A stretch of DNA of 38,250 bases from IMG/VR virus record IMGVR_UViG_3300021142_000082, positions 1-38,250 of that record, one strand, 5' to 3'. Both the position numbers and the translations under genes were made by a program. Within the stretch, counting starts at the first letter, position 1. Every line of letters begins with the position of its first letter. The notes beneath the pieces were generated by a model. It was given only the letters and a program-made list of their open reading frames with translations. It was not told where the DNA came from and did no database searches. This document shows, in pieces, positions 36,812 through 38,250 of the stretch. The stretch comes from a virus.

Positions 36812-36921
36812 GTATGATGTACAAAGCAGGGATTGCTCTACCAGACTGAGCTATACGAGACTACGCTAGCCACGCAATAGGATTTGAACCTATGACCTAT
36901 CCCCTGCTTTGTACATCATAC
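36812..36921 (-). ncRNA. Circularly permuted tRNA-like RNA with extended anticodon stem
   Basis: Read on the minus strand, the 3' half of a tRNA comes first. Anticodon-stem strand GGGAT (36903-36899), variable AGGTC, T arm ATAGG-TTCAAAT-CCTAT (36893-36877), acceptor TGCGTGG (36876-36870). Then a 9-nt linker CTAGCGTAG, then the 5' half: acceptor TCTCGTA (36860-36854), T8-A9, D arm GCTC-AGTCTGGTA-GAGC (36851-36835), A26, ATCCC (36833-36829). All canonical positions are kept (T8, A14, G15-C48, G18G19, T54T55C56, A58). The acceptor pairs at 4 Watson-Crick and 2 G-U positions with one U-U mismatch. ATCCC/GGGAT continues as a ~17-bp helix (arms 36812-36833 and 36899-36921) with one bulged G instead of an anticodon loop. 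No CCA is encoded. Confidence 0.75.
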
Positions 36922-36932
36922 TTGTTAATGTA

Positions 36933-37310
36933 CTAACATTTTAACTTTGCTAATTCTTCTTGTATTTCTCTAATTCTTGTAAAATCCTTTACTGAACAAT
37001 CTGTTCTTTCTTTTAATTCCTTATCGAGTTTTTCTTGTTTCTCTTTCTTGCTTTTTTCTTGGAATTTTATAAATTCTTTTTTTGTTTTGTCTACTACTTT
37101 TAAAGGGATTTCTTCTATTAAGAAAGTTTTTAATCCGTAACGATAATAAGTGTCAATATCTTGTCTTTTCTTTGATTCTATTTCTTCTAATTCATTTACT
37201 AAAAACTCAGCTTCTTCCATTGATAAACAAAAACAAATAGGGTTATTATAATCACCAATAAAATTACTTACTGAACTTTTTACTAAAAACATTTTTGTTT
37301 CATTATTCAT
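36933..37310 (-). CDS. Hypothetical protein (125 aa)
   Basis: The N-terminal alpha/beta part (MFLVKSSVSNFIGDYNNPIC, FCLSMEEAEFLVNELEEIE) resembles small single-domain phage proteins that look like DUF-type ferredoxin folds, but I do not recognise it. The C-terminal half is a charged helix (KKEFIKFQEKSKKEKQEKLD). It ends 11 bp before the tRNA-like element, which is probably co-transcribed. Confidence 0.6.
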   Translation of the reverse strand: MNNETKMFLVKSSVSNFIGDYNNPICFCLSMEEAEFLVNELEEIESKKRQDIDTYYRYGLKTFLIEEIPLKVVDKTKKEFIKFQEKSKKEKQEKLDKELKERTDCSVKDFTRIREIQEELAKLKC

Positions 37311-37313
37311 ATT

Positions 37314-37787
37314 TTATTTCTTTATCTTAATATCTTTTACATCTCGACCATACTTCTTTGCTATTTCATCAAGGGTTAATTCTAGGATAGGTTCTGGGGT
37401 GGGTTGTTGGTAGACAGTCCAGCCACCATTTATTAGTTCCTGCTTAGTGTAAAAACTACTATATGCTATATCAAAATCATCAACAGCACTTCTAGTAATA
37501 AGAGAATCTGAAACAGATAATACTTTAATTTTATTTCCACCTATATTTGCCAATATATCCCCCACTTCTAACGTCTCCCAAGTCTTAGGTGCTGGTTCTA
37601 GGTCTGAATCTCGCCAAGTGTCGTATTGTGCGTCATAATCTTGTCTTACTAATAATGACTTTACATAATCCTTTACCAATACCCCATCTACTTCAATACT
37701 ATAGTTTCCATCTTCGTAGACTTCAGCTATTTTACCTATTCTTCCATCTCTCTTTATTTTAACGTAATTTCCTTTTTTGTAGTTCAT
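37314..37787 (-). CDS. KOW-like / SH3-fold hypothetical protein (157 aa)
   Basis: The N-terminus YKKGNYVKIKRDGRIGKIAE followed by VYEDGNYSIEVDG looks like a KOW/SH3 barrel. The second half WETLEVGDILANIGGNKIKV followed by LSVSDSLITRS and FYTKQELINGGWTVYQQP matches a recurrent phage protein type (WxxLxVGDxL...VLxV...GW). The tail holds a short helix (LTLDEIAKKYGRDVKDIKI). Function unknown; nucleic-acid or protein binding is typical for such barrels. Confidence 0.65.
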   Translation of the reverse strand: MNYKKGNYVKIKRDGRIGKIAEVYEDGNYSIEVDGVLVKDYVKSLLVRQDYDAQYDTWRDSDLEPAPKTWETLEVGDILANIGGNKIKVLSVSDSLITRSAVDDFDIAYSSFYTKQELINGGWTVYQQPTPEPILELTLDEIAKKYGRDVKDIKIKK

Positions 37788-37823
37788 AATTATTTAATAT
37801 TTCTTACTACCCATTTACTCTGA

Positions 37824-37994
37824 CTAAGAGGTGGGGGATTGTTTTGTTTCTTTTAAAATTCTAGTTAATTCACTTTTAGCTTTTCTGTATTCAAATAAAT
37901 TAAAGTGTCTGTGGTATCCAATATTTTCATTAATATCACCAAATACACACCATTTAAATACTAAAAACATAAACTTTATTCTTGGTTTTCCCAT
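37824..37994 (-). CDS. Hypothetical protein (56 aa)
   Basis: ATG 37994 to TAG 37824-37826. MGKPRIKFMFLVFKWCVFGD then INENIGYHRHFNLFEYRKAK and SELTRILKETKQSPTS: a hydrophobic/aromatic start and a charged helix. It lies 15 bp after the pentapeptide gene in the circular map. Function unknown. Confidence 0.55.
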   Translation of the reverse strand: MGKPRIKFMFLVFKWCVFGDINENIGYHRHFNLFEYRKAKSELTRILKETKQSPTS

Positions 37995-38009
37995 ACTTTT
38001 ATTCTTTAA

Positions 38010-38250
38010 TTAGTTAATAAAATCACTTCCTGTATTACTATTCCACTTGATTGTCTTAATTGCTTTACATAGTGCTTCAAAGTTTTTATTATTTGAACCC
38101 ATATAGAATTTACAAGCAGTGAGGTCAGCACGAGTGAGGTCAGCACCAGTGAGGTTAGCACGAGTGAGGTTAGCACGAGTGAGGTTAGCACCAGTGAGGT
38201 TAGCACGAGTGAGGTCAGCACCAGTGAGGTCAGCACCAGTGAGGTTAGCA
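38010..38250 (-). CDS. Pentapeptide-repeat protein, second copy of the 3' part
   Basis: The C-terminal portion of the gene at 1-539, repeated by the end overlap. It enters from base 38250 inside the repeats, shows 8 complete A(N/D)LT(R/G) units plus one partial, and ends with the tail ...NTGSDFIN and TAA (38010-38012). One pentapeptide is missing relative to the left copy. The 5' end lies outside the window; in the circle it is bases 1-539. Confidence 0.85.
   Translation of the reverse strand, partial: ANLTGADLTGADLTRANLTGANLTRANLTRANLTGADLTRADLTACKFYMGSNNKNFEALCKAIKTIKWNSNTGSDFIN
38014..38250. repeat. Terminal direct repeat (right copy)
   Basis: 237 bp identical to 1-252 except for one 15-bp unit absent here. 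Includes tandem units from 38119 on. Confidence 0.9.

Noticed and set aside
36812-36921. Two-piece tmRNA
   Set aside because: The topology matches, but a complete tRNA D arm is present and no tag-coding sequence ending in an ALAA-like tail was found nearby.
36812-36921. Normal tRNA gene on either strand
   Set aside because: The T arm precedes the D arm on the tRNA-sense strand and no anticodon loop can be formed between the stem strands.
1-38250. Lysogeny module, diversity-generating retroelement or integrase
   Set aside because: No recombinase, reverse transcriptase, repressor-Cro pair or template/variable repeat was seen in the genome.

Overview
This window is a complete or nearly complete AT-rich phage genome. 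Bases 1-252 recur at 38014-38250 apart from one 15-bp tandem unit, so the contig closes into a circle of about 38,013 bp. Gene content indicates a tailed, short-tailed (podovirus-like) phage: terminase, portal, scaffold, HK97-type capsid, a head-tail adaptor next to a large tail protein, and internal virion proteins. There is no tape measure, sheath, integrase, RNA polymerase or family A/B DNA polymerase. The host is not named by the sequence. Stops include TGA, so UGA-recoding lineages are excluded. Starts mostly follow the previous stop by a few A/T bases (TAATATATG type) with no Shine-Dalgarno. Promoters look sigma70-like (TTGCNN, 17 bp, TATAAT). This points to a bacterium with SD-independent initiation. 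A Bacteroidota-type TAnnTTTG promoter was not seen. A Patescibacteria host is possible but only weakly suggested.

Layout. (1) 8255 down to 2025, leftward: replication and recombination. PrimPol/VirE helicase-primase, SF2 helicase, HNH homing endonuclease, a small ExK nuclease, PD-(D/E)XK nuclease and a ribbon-helix-helix protein. (2) 8256-8656: 400 bp noncoding with iteron-like repeats and an AT-rich stretch, the likely origin, with divergent promoters. (3) 8657-34657, rightward: SSB-like protein; a GroEL/GroES operon; small and large terminase; portal; a cluster of tiny lysine-rich proteins around a histidine phosphatase; scaffold; capsid; decoration proteins; tail fibre genes; tail; adaptor; internal proteins with a lytic transglycosylase; a papain-like endolysin; holin candidates. 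(4) 34658-34812: strong terminators. (5) 38013 down to 34813, and across the junction into 1-1984, leftward: a large set of small accessory genes including a pentapeptide-repeat protein, plus a tRNA-like RNA whose halves are in swapped order.

Most notable: a circularly permuted tRNA-like element (36812-36921, minus) with complete D and T arms and an anticodon stem extended into a long perfect helix; a phage-encoded chaperonin pair in a 38-kb genome; two families of upstream promoter boxes (TTATCCACAG in front of five promoters, TTATCCCCCTTT in front of five late genes); a DKKKxxAKKM motif shared by consecutive virion-region proteins; and a candidate small RNA at 35204-35351.
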